Shown: positions 8,724 through 18,829, numbered from the stretch's first letter. The stretch: DNA of 64,000 nt from Lachancea kluyveri NRRL Y-12651 (GCA_000149225.2 CM000694.1:496001-560000); one strand, 5' to 3'. Numbers and translations are program-made. Notes: a model not told the origin generated them from the sequence alone.

Positions 8724-9980
8724 TTATTTGTTCCCTCCCTCCTGCAAAACCTCTATATCTTTGTCAGTGACCAGTGCTTCACTGCCTGCAAAGTTTAAAA
8801 TACCAACGTTGTTAACCCCCCATTTTTCAGAAAACAATGGAAAATCTTTCAACTCTTCCTCACCAACGTTGGCGGATATAGTTCCGTCAAGCCTAAAACT
8901 CCAGTATATGATCAATCTCCATGCCAGTACGTTTTTACCAAGATCATTCTGGACCATGGAATTAAGATCCTCACCTCGATAATATAACTGTCTTTCTAAG
9001 ACTGCGTTAACTAGCTCTCTATCACTCAGTTTTGTAACAGTATCTCTTGAAAGAACGTGGCGTGAAAGCAACCAATCGTCAACAAACAAATACTGATGTA
9101 ATCTGGTAATGGACTCGCTCGGTATGGTTCTATTATTTGCTAGTTTGTAAATAAACATTTTCCAACGCGGTATTAAATTACGTGTAAGGACGAATCTGTG
9201 AAGTTCATCATATGGCAATGTATATGGTGACCGATACTTAGGTACACCTCGATTCTCATCTCCACGTATGCTAGAGACTGATCTTTCAGAATTTCTGTAA
9301 ACAGCCTGAGAGTCAGAAATTTTTCTAAACACGCTTGGTATCAAACAGTTCCAAGGTGTAATCGATGGGAATATGTAACAGAAAACTGTGACGAATTCTT
9401 CAAGAGCTATCAATAACACAACGAACCCAGGGATTTTCCAAAATTCACTACGTCTCTGAAGCTCTTGGAACTGTTTTCTGTTTACTGGCAAACCTATTTC
9501 CGAGTTGTCCTTGAGTAGCCTTGATTCAATCTCTTTAAATTCTATTGCTTTGAAAAAAGGTGTGACTAAATCAGAATCTTGATACTGCTTTGCTAACTGT
9601 TTGGTATCTTTATAAACATGCCAAGTATTTTTCAACCCCTGGTTGTAAAGTTTGAAAATAGCTTTTCCCAATCTGAACAACTTAACCACAGGTTTCCTCC
9701 AATTCCCTATTTTTGGGTCGTTCGTAACTTCCAAAAAGATTTGGTCCTTGCGAAATTCGACAATCGGTAGAGACCTATTAGAATTCAGTTCAGGAGTACA
9801 TTCTGAGCCTTCAACGCTCGGTACAATTTGAAATTTTCCAGTCAAATATGCATTTCGCAACTTGGATAGAGTAATGTTCTCATTACAGGAGTCCCATAAC
9901 GCCTGTCTTGTGGTGAAATTTATAAGCCGATGTGTAGAAGAGTATGTACGTACCCCACACCAGCGATTTATTGAAAGCAT
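8724..9980 (-). CDS. PNT1: Mitochondrial inner membrane protein Pnt1
   Basis: In S. cerevisiae Pnt1 is a mitochondrial inner-membrane protein linked to export of proteins such as the Cox2 C-tail and to pentamidine resistance. The assignment rests on synteny (HRK1-PNT1-RBL2) and size. The first in-frame ATG is at 9980, giving 418 residues against 423 in S. cerevisiae. The frame stays open upstream to 10151 only through a TTG start. From 9980 the N-terminus (MLSINRWCGVRTYSS) is basic, hydroxylated and free of acidic residues, as a mitochondrial presequence should be. A hydrophobic segment reading IPGFVVLLIALEEFVTVFCY suits membrane insertion. An MCB-like ACGCGT at 10055-10060 precedes the start. 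Confidence 0.8.
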   Translation of the reverse strand: MLSINRWCGVRTYSSTHRLINFTTRQALWDSCNENITLSKLRNAYLTGKFQIVPSVEGSECTPELNSNRSLPIVEFRKDQIFLEVTNDPKIGNWRKPVVKLFRLGKAIFKLYNQGLKNTWHVYKDTKQLAKQYQDSDLVTPFFKAIEFKEIESRLLKDNSEIGLPVNRKQFQELQRRSEFWKIPGFVVLLIALEEFVTVFCYIFPSITPWNCLIPSVFRKISDSQAVYRNSERSVSSIRGDENRGVPKYRSPYTLPYDELHRFVLTRNLIPRWKMFIYKLANNRTIPSESITRLHQYLFVDDWLLSRHVLSRDTVTKLSDRELVNAVLERQLYYRGEDLNSMVQNDLGKNVLAWRLIIYWSFRLDGTISANVGEEELKDFPLFSEKWGVNNVGILNFAGSEALVTDKDIEVLQEGGNK

Positions 9981-10407
9981 AAGGTGTGGTAGATTTCGAA
10001 TGGTAATATGATTGTATAATGTAGATGAGTTCAAATTCAAGTTTTTTTTTTTCAACGCGTTGTTTCTTTTTCTACTTGCAAGAAATGTCGAATATCGAAG
10101 AAAAATAATAATTCCCCGTACCCACTCGCTTTTAACGTGGCATGTAGACAAAAGTATTTTGATTTGATATTTTGTATTAATCCTGAGATATAGAAGTCAC
10201 TTGAGAAAAAAAAAGAATTAAAATACCCGAAATTTTCATAGATAGTTTAAACATTAATTCCATCCACGAGGCCCTGTTTCAGGTAAATTGGCGATAATCT
10301 CGTTATTCAGAGGTATTGTTTTAAGTTTAAAATGATGAGCGGAGCACTATAAGGAGCAAAAATGACGGTTACAAATGTTTATATAAACCATAGAAGTAGA
10401 TATAAAC
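9981..10407. other. Spacer between PNT1 start and RBL2 end
   Basis: The 5' region of PNT1 plus the 3' region of RBL2. Apart from a T-run near 10042-10051 and an ACGCGT core at 10055-10060, I see nothing distinctive. Confidence 0.5.
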
Positions 10408-10731
10408 CTATTGTTTTTGTGCTAACAGTTCACTAGCACTGAAAACAGCCTCACGTGCCCCTGTCAAATCGTCAGTTCCCTGATATGATTCCAGATATTG
10501 TTCCAAGTTTTCTTTGAAATCTCCAATTTTTTGGTACAAAGCAGGTAAAAGTTTTTCGGTATCTTGTAAAACTTCTACTTGCTTTTTGAGGTCATATGGA
10601 TCAATACTAGGATCCTCTTTAAGTTTCTCAATGTGTTGTTGCTGTTCTTTCAGTTCCTGTTGGTAGTACGTTTCCTCCTTGACTAGTCTTTGTAGGGCTC
10701 TGACTTTGATCTCCAGTTGAGTTGGTGCCAT
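10408..10731 (-). CDS. RBL2: Tubulin-binding cofactor A
   Basis: Rbl2 captures free beta-tubulin and acts in tubulin folding; in S. cerevisiae it rescues cells from excess beta-tubulin. The 107 residues (106 in S. cerevisiae) form the expected all-helical, charged, three-helix pattern (MAPTQLEIKVRALQRLVKEE; long Glu/Gln/Lys helices; LLPALYQKIGDF). The ATG at 10731 is the family start. A Cbf1-type TCACGTGA lies at 10858-10865, about 130 bases upstream. The neighbours PNT1 and DSE3 match S. cerevisiae order. Confidence 0.93.
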   Translation of the reverse strand: MAPTQLEIKVRALQRLVKEETYYQQELKEQQQHIEKLKEDPSIDPYDLKKQVEVLQDTEKLLPALYQKIGDFKENLEQYLESYQGTDDLTGAREAVFSASELLAQKQ

Positions 10732-11248
10732 CCTAATTTTGTCTGTTTATTGAGGTAGAAGCTGGTTTTGTTGGTCTAAGGTTTCCTGTCTTCTTTCAAG
10801 AGTAAACACTGTATCCAGTTCAATAATGTCCAGAAGATTCTTCGTAGAGTGTTACTTTCACGTGACAATATCTTGCCTCACGAATGGCTATGCTATACGT
10901 GTGATACACGAATCTCAGCGTATAAGGTGATTAAAGCTGAATAAATGCATGCACTAAGGTAGCTAGCTTGCCGAAGGCTCTTTAAACCTCAGGAGATGGC
11001 ACTGTACCTTCATATTTTTCGCTCAAATATATTAACGAACCATTGATCATTATCTCGGGTGTCTATCGACTTATGGTTCTATGGTCAATGTCCCATAGGT
11101 TAGGGGATGGCTAGTTTGAATGTACCCGTATACTATTTCTCCGGACACTTTCTGACGAAATATGTCGTTTTTTGTTGATGCCATATTTCGATTGTGTACG
11201 TGTCGGACACCTTGTTTTCCCTTGTAGTTTAAACTTTACTACCCACAA
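10732..11248. other. RBL2 upstream / DSE3 downstream spacer
   Basis: About 515 bases. It holds the RBL2 promoter with a palindromic Cbf1-type box (TCACGTGA, 10858-10865) and the DSE3 3' region. No gene or RNA signature was recognised. Confidence 0.55.
10858..10865. promoter_or_regulatory. Cbf1-type E-box upstream of RBL2
   Basis: TCACGTGA, a palindromic centromere-binding-factor-1 type site about 127 bases upstream of the RBL2 ATG. Motif match only. Confidence 0.45.
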
Positions 11249-12532
11249 CTATGAGCTATACATACTGCTACTTGCGTCACAAATATCTAATTCTTCAATC
11301 TCTTGTTGCAATAAACTGATGCCTCTATCACTAATCTGATCTTCCTCATCGTCCGACATCAAGTCTGCCACGTTGACAATTTTTGGGGTAATTGTAACGG
11401 AGCTTATGTAACGGACAGATGCCTTTTTACCAAACACTGAATGTTGCTCTGTAGACATACCGTCATTTGCCGAATGGTAAACTTCATCATCGTCTTCATC
11501 GTCAGTACCCTCTCTGGTCAATGAGTCGGTGGTGACTAAAACTGCATTTGGAACAATGCTATCGATGTCAGAAAAGTCTTCACCAGAACTAGATGGATCG
11601 GATCCGCTAGAGTTTGAATATTCCGGGCTTGAAATATTTTCTTCCAGAACACTGACTGGGCGTGCAGGTGGAAAGCTCCTTAGGATATCTTTATCGCCAA
11701 TGAGTATGTCTTCATTCCGAATTATAGGCGTATGAACGCTACTATCATTTTTGAGATCCTTCTTCATGCTTCTATTGACCAAACTACCGCAGTTTTTACT
11801 GCCAAGGTGCGTACCCAAGGTGGAAGAAAATGGTCTTTGGTCTTGAGACAAAGATGTATATGCAGACAGGATTTCATCAAATAACAATTCACCACAGGAT
11901 TTTTCTTCACAACCGCGTAACCTCTTTGTTGACTGGGTTTTATTTTTGTTTTGGAGAAATGGGTGTTGCATTTGTGACATCAAATTTGTAACTTCTGGAG
12001 ATTCAGTAACAACTGTGGCTGGAAATACTAGGATATCTTGACAGGATTTAACCATTGGTTTTTTGGATAATGGAGAGGTAGGCTTTCTGGTGTTTCCAAT
12101 CCTGGACTGAAAGCTTTTATTATTTTTTTTAAGAGTGATTTCTGGTTGTAATACAAGGTGGTGATAGGAACTGGTGTTACAACCTTGTTCCTCTTTTACC
12201 GTTACCAATGGAGAACTTCTTTGAGACAAATTGTTTGGTTGGGGTGGAGATGGTTCTTTTAGTAGTTTTAAAGTTGACTTTTTTTCGAGCTTTTTTAAAT
12301 CGTACAGGAACAACTCCGGAACAGAACTTAATCTTTGCTTCAATTTTTTAGTACCACCGAATTTGCGTGAGATCTTTCGACAATTAACATCCGCACCAAA
12401 GACATAGTCATCAGTATCATATCTGCATGTTTCAGGGATATGAGATAGGTCTTCAGAGGTTAAAGTTAGGGAGGCTGGACGAACAAAGTCCTTAGATATA
12501 TTGATACGCTGGCCCAAAAACTTTCTAGGCAT
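11249..12532 (-). CDS. DSE3: Daughter-specific bud neck protein Dse3
   Basis: S. cerevisiae DSE3 encodes a daughter-cell-specific, Ace2-dependent protein at the bud neck; its molecular role is not well defined. This frame has 427 residues (430 in S. cerevisiae), starts MPRKFLGQ, and lies between RBL2 and GPN2 as in S. cerevisiae. No catalytic domain is visible. The N-terminal 100 residues look most ordered (TLTSEDLSHIPE; LKQRLSSVPELFLYDLKKLEKK). The rest is Ser/Asp/Glu-rich and low in complexity, with acidic clusters around residues 315-350 and near residue 395. The assignment is by position, length and N-terminus. Confidence 0.8.
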   Translation of the reverse strand: MPRKFLGQRINISKDFVRPASLTLTSEDLSHIPETCRYDTDDYVFGADVNCRKISRKFGGTKKLKQRLSSVPELFLYDLKKLEKKSTLKLLKEPSPPQPNNLSQRSSPLVTVKEEQGCNTSSYHHLVLQPEITLKKNNKSFQSRIGNTRKPTSPLSKKPMVKSCQDILVFPATVVTESPEVTNLMSQMQHPFLQNKNKTQSTKRLRGCEEKSCGELLFDEILSAYTSLSQDQRPFSSTLGTHLGSKNCGSLVNRSMKKDLKNDSSVHTPIIRNEDILIGDKDILRSFPPARPVSVLEENISSPEYSNSSGSDPSSSGEDFSDIDSIVPNAVLVTTDSLTREGTDDEDDDEVYHSANDGMSTEQHSVFGKKASVRYISSVTITPKIVNVADLMSDDEEDQISDRGISLLQQEIEELDICDASSSMYSS

Positions 12533-13056
12533 GTTATGCTTTTAAAGTTTCAAGTTTTATGACAATTTAGGATCAAAAATAGTACGCAGGTATTTACTGA
12601 AATAAAAGGTAGATAATGATTTGTTAGAGTATCTTTATAACTAATTTTGGGAATGTAATGCTGGCTAAAACACTTGTTTAGAATTTCAGTGAAATTTAAA
12701 TCAAACAGGTGGAGTTCAAAACAAAGATTATGGATAATCCTTATTTTTAGTAATGAATAACATACTGAAAAGCGAACTCTACAGTATTTGAAACCGATCG
12801 AAGCTTAAAAGAGAAAAAAAATACAAGCATAACATTTAAAGCTCCATGGGATTAGCTGTACTAAGAACAATCAGAATACTACTGGCTTGTGTTTGCCTGC
12901 TTTTGGTGGTAAGCTATTGAAAATGAGATGGCTGATACAATGCGTTAAATGACGCACGCAATATTTGGCGAGCTCAGCCAGGCTATTTTTTTTTTTGGCT
13001 ACATGTCATTTAAAACGAATACTTAACAAGCAGCGGATCGAATAGATGCAACTACG
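12533..13056. other. DSE3 promoter / GPN2 3' region
   Basis: About 520 bases, AT-rich, with a T-run near 12988-12997. S. cerevisiae annotates only a dubious frame here (YOR263C). I see no conserved gene, tRNA or repeat. Confidence 0.5.
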
Positions 13057-14100
13057 CTATTTTACATAACTCATGCCTTGCTTTTCTTCCCATTCTTTTA
13101 AAGCATTTTCCCACTCATCACCTTTATCCACGTCTACTTCTTTATTCTGTAGCTCTTCTTCTTTGAGCAACTGTTCACGTTTTTCCTGTTCCTCTCTGTC
13201 GTACATATCTTTATTATCTATCCATCTCTCTTGAATGTCGTAATTAGCAATTGCACTGCCTTGTCGCGTTGCCTCTGCCCATACCGTATCTCCACCGATC
13301 TCAGAAACACCAAATATGTAACCATTTGCTTTATCCACAATACTTTGCAAATTGATCATGCTCTGCTTATCATCAACACACAAAACTTCAAAGGAAACCA
13401 GATTAAAGTCAGAAACCAGTTCACTAATGGTTTCTGTCAACCTACTATATTTCCTTCCAAGGACGCTGCTCCCTTCCTTGTCAATATGTGGCTTCAAGTA
13501 ATCTAGCTCTTGAACTTCGGTATAATAATCTAGTCGGAATGGCAGCTCACCGTAGGATTTCAACAAATCAATTTTAGAAAAGACATTAATGTGTGGTAAG
13601 TCCATCATCAGCATCGACCTCAAAGCTAGCAAAAGAATAGAGACATACTGTGAAGGAGAGGTGATGTAAAAACAATCGATTAAATTAACCACGCATAACC
13701 TCATATCTAGTTCTCTTTCCAACTTCTTGAATATGCGGAACAAGGACGAATGGTGCGTAAAAAGCTCCACTTGCCCCGGACAATCAAATACTACGTAAGC
13801 ATGTTCATCCTGAACTAGTGATTTGATCTGCAAAACAAATAAGTCGATTGATTTATCCAAAGATTCTAGGGCGTACATCAATCCACCATTAGGCCCCAGC
13901 TGCTGTTCTGTCATAATTTCCTCTAAGGTGATGAAATCTCGAATGTCAACGGCACATGGGTAAGGTAACGAATCATTTGCTGGATCCATGTTGATTACTT
14001 GGGCATGTCTACCGACAGCATTAAAAAACTGGGAGCAACCATTACAATAGGTAGACTTTCCTGAACCAGGAGGGCCGATAACAATCTGACCAAAGGGCAT
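13057..14100 (-). CDS. GPN2: GPN-loop GTPase 2
   Basis: Gpn2 is a GPN-loop GTPase needed for assembly and nuclear import of RNA polymerases II and III. The length (347 residues) is the same as in S. cerevisiae. The P-loop GPPGSGKST is at residues 9-17, the family-defining GPN insertion (GPNGGLMYALE) near residue 65, and a Walker-B-like VFDCPGQVELF near 103. The C-terminal 60 residues are charged (DREEQEKREQLLKEEE). The ATG at 14100 is the canonical start. It is transcribed divergently from RPN8 across a promoter with an Abf1-type and a PACE site. Confidence 0.96.
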   Translation of the reverse strand: MPFGQIVIGPPGSGKSTYCNGCSQFFNAVGRHAQVINMDPANDSLPYPCAVDIRDFITLEEIMTEQQLGPNGGLMYALESLDKSIDLFVLQIKSLVQDEHAYVVFDCPGQVELFTHHSSLFRIFKKLERELDMRLCVVNLIDCFYITSPSQYVSILLLALRSMLMMDLPHINVFSKIDLLKSYGELPFRLDYYTEVQELDYLKPHIDKEGSSVLGRKYSRLTETISELVSDFNLVSFEVLCVDDKQSMINLQSIVDKANGYIFGVSEIGGDTVWAEATRQGSAIANYDIQERWIDNKDMYDREEQEKREQLLKEEELQNKEVDVDKGDEWENALKEWEEKQGMSYVK

Positions 14101-14370
14101 TTTATTCTTGCAATCCTAATTTGACGAATGAATTGAGGCATCATTGCGTGGTACTGATTATGGCAAATTTGCAGGACCTGATACAAATGAATCGCTACGT
14201 ACGGATAGAATAATCATATATAGAATATGCAATGATAAAGTAGGTATTTTAGTGTTATATGCCTATTCACAAAAAGCGTACAGTACTAGCGGTGCCGACT
14301 ATGAAATATTGTAAACGTATTGCTCACAATGAAAGCTTTAAAACATATACACAAACACACAAATATACAT

Positions 14371-14408
14371 TTATATATATATATATATATATGTATACAT
14401 ATATACAT
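14371..14408. repeat. TA-dinucleotide microsatellite
   Basis: A run of alternating T and A with a few G/C interruptions, in the GPN2/RPN8 divergent promoter. It is next to an Abf1-type site. Confidence 0.7.
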
Positions 14409-14421
14409 ATCATTTTAGACG
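14409..14421 (+). promoter_or_regulatory. Abf1-type site, GPN2/RPN8 promoter
   Basis: ATCATTTTAGACG fits the Abf1 consensus RTCRYNNNNNACG. It lies about 100 bases upstream of RPN8 and about 310 from GPN2. Motif match only. Confidence 0.5.
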
Positions 14422-14464
14422 TAATGTAGAATATGAGATGAAAACCCCTGTATGAGAAGATCTC

Positions 14465-14473
14465 GGTGGCAAA
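14465..14473 (+). promoter_or_regulatory. PACE (Rpn4 site) of RPN8
   Basis: GGTGGCAAA, a perfect proteasome-associated control element bound by Rpn4 in S. cerevisiae. It is 46 bases before the RPN8 ATG at 14519, and it argues against a longer protein starting at the in-frame GTG (14486). Confidence 0.85.
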
Positions 14474-14518
14474 ACTAAACCCTCAGTGAGAATCAGCATT
14501 AAGACCCACAGGCTAGAT

Positions 14519-15517
14519 ATGTCCGTGAACTACGAGCAAGTCACTGTTGCACCATTGGTGCTATTATCAGTTTTGGACCATTACAGACGTACAAATACAC
14601 CTCCTAATAAGAGGTGTGTTGGCGTCATTTTGGGTGACAATTCTGCCCCAACTATTAGAGTCACCAATTCTTTTGCTCTGCCATTTGAGGAAGATGAAAA
14701 GAACCCAGACGTATGGTTTTTGGACCACAATTATATTGAAAATATGAATGACATGTGCAAAAAGATTAATGCAAAAGAGAAGTTGATTGGCTGGTACCAC
14801 AGCGGTCCTAAGTTAAGGTCTGCAGATTTGAAAATCAATGAAGTCTTTAAAAAGCACACACAAGGTAACCCGCTATTGTTAGTTGTAGATGTTAAGCAAG
14901 AAGGTGTTGGCTTACCTACTGATGCTTACGTTGCTGTAGAGCAGGTAAAAGACGATGGTACATCTACAGAAAAGACCTTCGTCCATTTACCTTCAACGAT
15001 TGAGGCCGAAGAAGCCGAGGAGATTGGTGTGGAACACTTATTAAGAGATGTTCGTGATCAAGCTGCCGGTGGTTTATCGATTAAATTGACCAACCAATTG
15101 AAATCTCTAAAAGGTTTACAAAGGAAGTTGAAGGACATCGTTGGGTACTTGGATAAAGTTGGGAGAGGTGATCTACCAGTGAATCACATTATTTTAGGAA
15201 AATTACAGGATGTTTTCAACCTATTACCAAACTTGGGTGCTCCTGATGAAGATGAAATAAGTAGCAGTACAAAGAACGACGACTTGTTCAAAGCGTCCAA
15301 CAATTTACAAAAGGCATTAACTGTGAAGACCAATGATGAATTAATGGTCATCTACATCAGTAACTTGGTCAGAGCCATAATTGCCTTTGACGATTTGATT
15401 GAGAACAAGATCCAAAATAAGAAGTTGCAAGAAAAGAATCAATCAGACGGTGAAAAAAAGAACGCCAAGGAAACCAATGAGGCAAATAAAGATGAAGTTG
15501 CCGCTACTACCGCATGA
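14519..15517 (+). CDS. RPN8: 26S proteasome lid subunit Rpn8
   Basis: Rpn8 is the non-catalytic MPN-domain partner of the deubiquitinase Rpn11 in the proteasome lid. The ATG at 14519 gives [20 protein letters not shown], matching S. cerevisiae; 332 residues (338 there). The MPN domain covers about residues 5-140. The catalytic metal-binding JAMM pattern is absent as expected ([12 protein letters not shown] rather than H-x-H). The C-terminal helices ([31 protein letters not shown]) join the lid helical bundle. The tail is lysine-rich. PACE and Abf1-type boxes lie upstream. Confidence 0.97.
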   Translation: MSVNYEQVTVAPLVLLSVLDHYRRTNTPPNKRCVGVILGDNSAPTIRVTNSFALPFEEDEKNPDVWFLDHNYIENMNDMCKKINAKEKLIGWYHSGPKLRSADLKINEVFKKHTQGNPLLLVVDVKQEGVGLPTDAYVAVEQVKDDGTSTEKTFVHLPSTIEAEEAEEIGVEHLLRDVRDQAAGGLSIKLTNQLKSLKGLQRKLKDIVGYLDKVGRGDLPVNHIILGKLQDVFNLLPNLGAPDEDEISSSTKNDDLFKASNNLQKALTVKTNDELMVIYISNLVRAIIAFDDLIENKIQNKKLQEKNQSDGEKKNAKETNEANKDEVAATTA

Positions 15518-15686
15518 ATTGTTTCTTTTGACATGTATAGTTTTTCCAATATCCTCTGTGTACTAGTAACTTAAAGATCTCTATCATCGGCGACACCGCT
15601 TTGAAAAATTTTCGAAGTGTATTGAAAGCCTCACTACTACATTCGCTGCGACAACAGCACACAGCCGTCAAAAAGACTACTTCTAG

Positions 15687-17045
15687 ATGATGTCTGTTGT
15701 CTTTATTGGCCAGCATCAAATATCAAGAAGCCTAGTAGCCCGAACTTTATCGCGTTGCTCTTCTCCTATTCCAGCGCTACTACTGAACCATCCCCGTTTT
15801 TACACTACTAAAAAAGGTGATCATGCAGTAGCACTGAATACTGCTCCAATAGAGTTTGCTTCTAATTTAGATGTCGAAAAGGTTAAGGGATACCCGTATA
15901 CTATCAAAGATACTGCTCGTAAAGCACTGAGTTGTACCACTGATACAACGCCAGCGTCTGCTTCACCACAACAGGAGCTCCCATTTGAAGTCAAGCTTGT
16001 AGATCCAAAGGTTAGAAAAGAGAAGCGTGATGCTTTTGCAGCTGAGGAATCCTCAGCAACTAAGAAAATTGATATCAAGAAAACCGTGATTGATCCTTAT
16101 TTACAACTGACTAAGCCTAGACTTACGGTACTAATCATGCTTAGCGCAATATGTTCTTATGCGATATCTCCATATCCTGCTACTGTTGCTGAACTGGTCT
16201 CCTTGACCATTGGTACTACTCTTTGCTGTAGTTCTGCTAACGCTATAAATATGGGAAGAGAACCGGAATTCGATAGGCGTATGGTCAGAACTATGGCAAG
16301 GCCCGTTGTGCGTGGCGCAGTGACACCACCCCAAGCTTTCAAATTTGCAGCTATTACCGGTACTCTGGGTACTTCGATCTTGTATCTGGGGGTCAATACC
16401 ACAGTTGCCATATTAGGTGCTACAAACATTGCTCTTTATGCCTGGATTTATACATCTTTGAAAAGAAAACATATTGTTAACACATGGGTTGGTGCCATTG
16501 TTGGCGCCATCCCACCTTTGATGGGGTGGGCAGCTGCTAGTCCCCTAACCCATCCGGGTTGCTGGTGTCTTGCCGGGTTGCTATATGCATGGCAGTTTCC
16601 CCACTTCAATACATTAAGCCATAACATCAGAAGTGAGTACAAGAATGCAGGATACGTGATGACTGCCTGGAAAAATCCAAAGTTAAACGCACGCGTGGCT
16701 CTTCGTTACTCTCTATTGATGTTCCCATTGTGTTTCGGGTTATCATACTACAATATAACAGATTGGTACTATCAACTCGACTCTGGTATTGTTAATGCTT
16801 GGATGTCATTTTGGGCCTTCAAATTTTGGTGGCAGCAACGCTACAACTATTCCGAAAAGATATACAAGGACAAATTGAAATTCAATAAAGGGTTAGCCCT
16901 GGCCAACGTATATGCTCGTAAGACTTTTTGGGTTAGTGTTTTACATCTCCCAGCCGTATTGATTCTCGCAATTCTGCACAAGAAAGGCCGTTGGGATTGG
17001 GTGTTTGATAGTACGGAAGAAGAGAAGGGAAAATTGAATGCATGA
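15687..17045 (+). CDS. COX10: Protoheme IX farnesyltransferase (heme O synthase)
   Basis: Cox10 attaches a farnesyl group to heme B in the mitochondrial inner membrane, giving heme O for cytochrome c oxidase. The 452 residues (462 in S. cerevisiae) begin with a basic, Ser-rich presequence. From about residue 137 a UbiA-type prenyltransferase follows, with the signature NAINMGREPEFDRRMVRTMA, where acidic residues bind Mg-pyrophosphate, and a second conserved loop (WQFPHFNTLSH). About seven membrane segments are visible. Two adjacent ATGs start the frame at 15687. S. cerevisiae keeps COX10 on chromosome XVI (YPL172C); here it sits between RPN8 and GCD1, which are both chromosome XV genes there. 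Confidence 0.96.
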   Translation: MMSVVFIGQHQISRSLVARTLSRCSSPIPALLLNHPRFYTTKKGDHAVALNTAPIEFASNLDVEKVKGYPYTIKDTARKALSCTTDTTPASASPQQELPFEVKLVDPKVRKEKRDAFAAEESSATKKIDIKKTVIDPYLQLTKPRLTVLIMLSAICSYAISPYPATVAELVSLTIGTTLCCSSANAINMGREPEFDRRMVRTMARPVVRGAVTPPQAFKFAAITGTLGTSILYLGVNTTVAILGATNIALYAWIYTSLKRKHIVNTWVGAIVGAIPPLMGWAAASPLTHPGCWCLAGLLYAWQFPHFNTLSHNIRSEYKNAGYVMTAWKNPKLNARVALRYSLLMFPLCFGLSYYNITDWYYQLDSGIVNAWMSFWAFKFWWQQRYNYSEKIYKDKLKFNKGLALANVYARKTFWVSVLHLPAVLILAILHKKGRWDWVFDSTEEEKGKLNA

Positions 17046-17157
17046 TATGGGAAAGGAAGAATACTTGTACATATAATTCAAAAAAAAAAAAAATCACTGT
17101 GTAAATACATACAATTTGATAATATTTATGTCGTAAATGACAGCAGAAAACCATGTC

Positions 17158-18660
17158 TTATCGCTCAAACAATCCGTCATCCTCAAATTCATCGTCTTCG
17201 TAGTATTCATCCGTGTAGTCACTCGAATCTTCCTCACTATTTGTTTCTAAGGCGTCTTCACTGAACTCATCACTATCTAGGTAAATATTGGTCAATGTTT
17301 CACCTTTTAAGACACTTTTTGCGGACACAGAATAGGTTCCCTCAACATAACAATTGGTTAGTTTACATTTTTTGCCAATTTTACCGAATTTACCTATAAT
17401 AACATTTTCTAGGCCTGTTTCGTCGTCAATCTCGACTCCATCTAAGATTATCGATCCGACAATACGACAGCGTTTACCAACTTTACAGTTTTTACCGAGC
17501 ACCGAACGTTTGATGTTGGTCTTTTCCAAAATGGTGGAGTTGGCACCAACAACGGAGTCTGCACCAATGGCAGACGCGGGGCCAGTGGTCGAAGCAGTCT
17601 GGGAAAGCATGGATGATGACTTGATCTTTAAAATGTACCTGTTTGCCTCCATATAGGTACTAAGGTTGTTGGATCTTATAAAAGAGCCAACAGTAGGAAG
17701 AATGAAGATACCGACGGTTTCTCTTGTCTTGGAATGTTGCCAAGAACGTCTACCCAAATCCCTGAATATTTTGGCCAAAGACTTATTGCAAGTCAGTGGG
17801 TCTTTGACGAGTTTGTTTTTCTTCTTAAAATAGGTGGGCTGAATTGACATTTGTTTAAATTTAGAGGAATCTTCATCCTCCGAATCGTCAGATTCTGCTT
17901 CACTTTGAGTCCGAGAGTCTTGCTGGGATAACAATTGGGCAAGTTCATAGGAACAAAAGTAAATGAAGGAATTTAATAACTTTGTGGAAACAGTTGCATT
18001 TGGATATCTCCACAGTAGTTGAGCTCTTATCTGCAAGTATTTGGTTTTGTCAATATCATCTTTGGAGTATGTATCCAGCAAAACCGGTTGATTAGTGGAA
18101 TCCTCGTTGTCAGAGAATACAGTAAAAAATTGTTTCAGGTGCTTTTTATCAATGTTTTCAAAAGTGTTATGGTAATATACAGCCATGGCCAGATTTTCGT
18201 CATCCTTATTACGATATTGATCAATAAAAATTTGTGGAGGAATATCAGTAATAAAATCACAAGGCAAAAGGACAAAATCACCATTAATTCTTTCTAGTAA
18301 CTCTTTTTGCAAAGACTCACCAGTACTTTCACATTTAGATCCTATGAAGTTGACTGGAGAGGGCTTCCTTACATAATGTGAGTGATGGGATGAGAGATTC
18401 CTGGACAAAATATCTAGCTGTTGATTCCTTCTGGTCAAAAAAGGTTGAACGCCTTCGCGAATCTCATCTACATCAACCGAGTCAACGACGATATTGATTT
18501 CGTTGAAATTAGCTTGGTCACACCAATCCAAGACATACTCGATCATTGGCCTATTTGCAATTGGTAGTATCGCTTTGGGAACACCATTGTCACCCCTAGT
18601 ATGAGAAAAAGGTGACAGCTTAAAACCTTTACCACAAAAAATAAAAGCTTGCAAATCCAT
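17158..18660 (-). CDS. GCD1: eIF2B gamma subunit
   Basis: Gcd1 is the gamma subunit of eIF2B, the guanine nucleotide exchange factor for eIF2, and pairs with Gcd6 in the catalytic subcomplex. The 500 residues are shorter than the 578 of S. cerevisiae. The nucleotidyltransferase-like domain runs from the N-terminus (QAFIFCGKG; PKAILPIANRPMIEYVLDWCDQA; GDFVLLPCDFITDIPP). From about residue 360 come left-handed beta-helix hexapeptide repeats (IGADSVVGANS; VLGKNCKVGKRC). It ends in an acidic tail finishing DDGLFER, as in S. cerevisiae. Much of the length difference is a missing insertion after residue 20 and a shorter middle linker. It is divergent from RPT4. Confidence 0.96.
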   Translation of the reverse strand: MDLQAFIFCGKGFKLSPFSHTRGDNGVPKAILPIANRPMIEYVLDWCDQANFNEINIVVDSVDVDEIREGVQPFLTRRNQQLDILSRNLSSHHSHYVRKPSPVNFIGSKCESTGESLQKELLERINGDFVLLPCDFITDIPPQIFIDQYRNKDDENLAMAVYYHNTFENIDKKHLKQFFTVFSDNEDSTNQPVLLDTYSKDDIDKTKYLQIRAQLLWRYPNATVSTKLLNSFIYFCSYELAQLLSQQDSRTQSEAESDDSEDEDSSKFKQMSIQPTYFKKKNKLVKDPLTCNKSLAKIFRDLGRRSWQHSKTRETVGIFILPTVGSFIRSNNLSTYMEANRYILKIKSSSMLSQTASTTGPASAIGADSVVGANSTILEKTNIKRSVLGKNCKVGKRCRIVGSIILDGVEIDDETGLENVIIGKFGKIGKKCKLTNCYVEGTYSVSAKSVLKGETLTNIYLDSDEFSEDALETNSEEDSSDYTDEYYEDDEFEDDGLFER

Positions 18661-18820
18661 CTGATATAAGGTGATGAATTGAAATAGCGGTTCCTGGCAG
18701 ACATTAGTCTTCGCTTTTCCTCAAGTGTCATTGACAGACTTTAAACAAAAATTTTCTGCCTTTCGTAGAAAGAGATTAAAATCGTTTTATATGATATCAA
18801 GAAATCCCTTGAATGTTGGA

Positions 18821-18829
18821 TTTGCCACC
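18821..18829 (-). promoter_or_regulatory. PACE (Rpn4 site) of RPT4
   Basis: TTTGCCACC on the plus strand is GGTGGCAAA on the minus strand, a perfect Rpn4 element. It is about 69 bases upstream of the RPT4 ATG. GCD1 lies on the other side, so the target is inferred from RPT4 being a proteasome gene. Confidence 0.85.
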
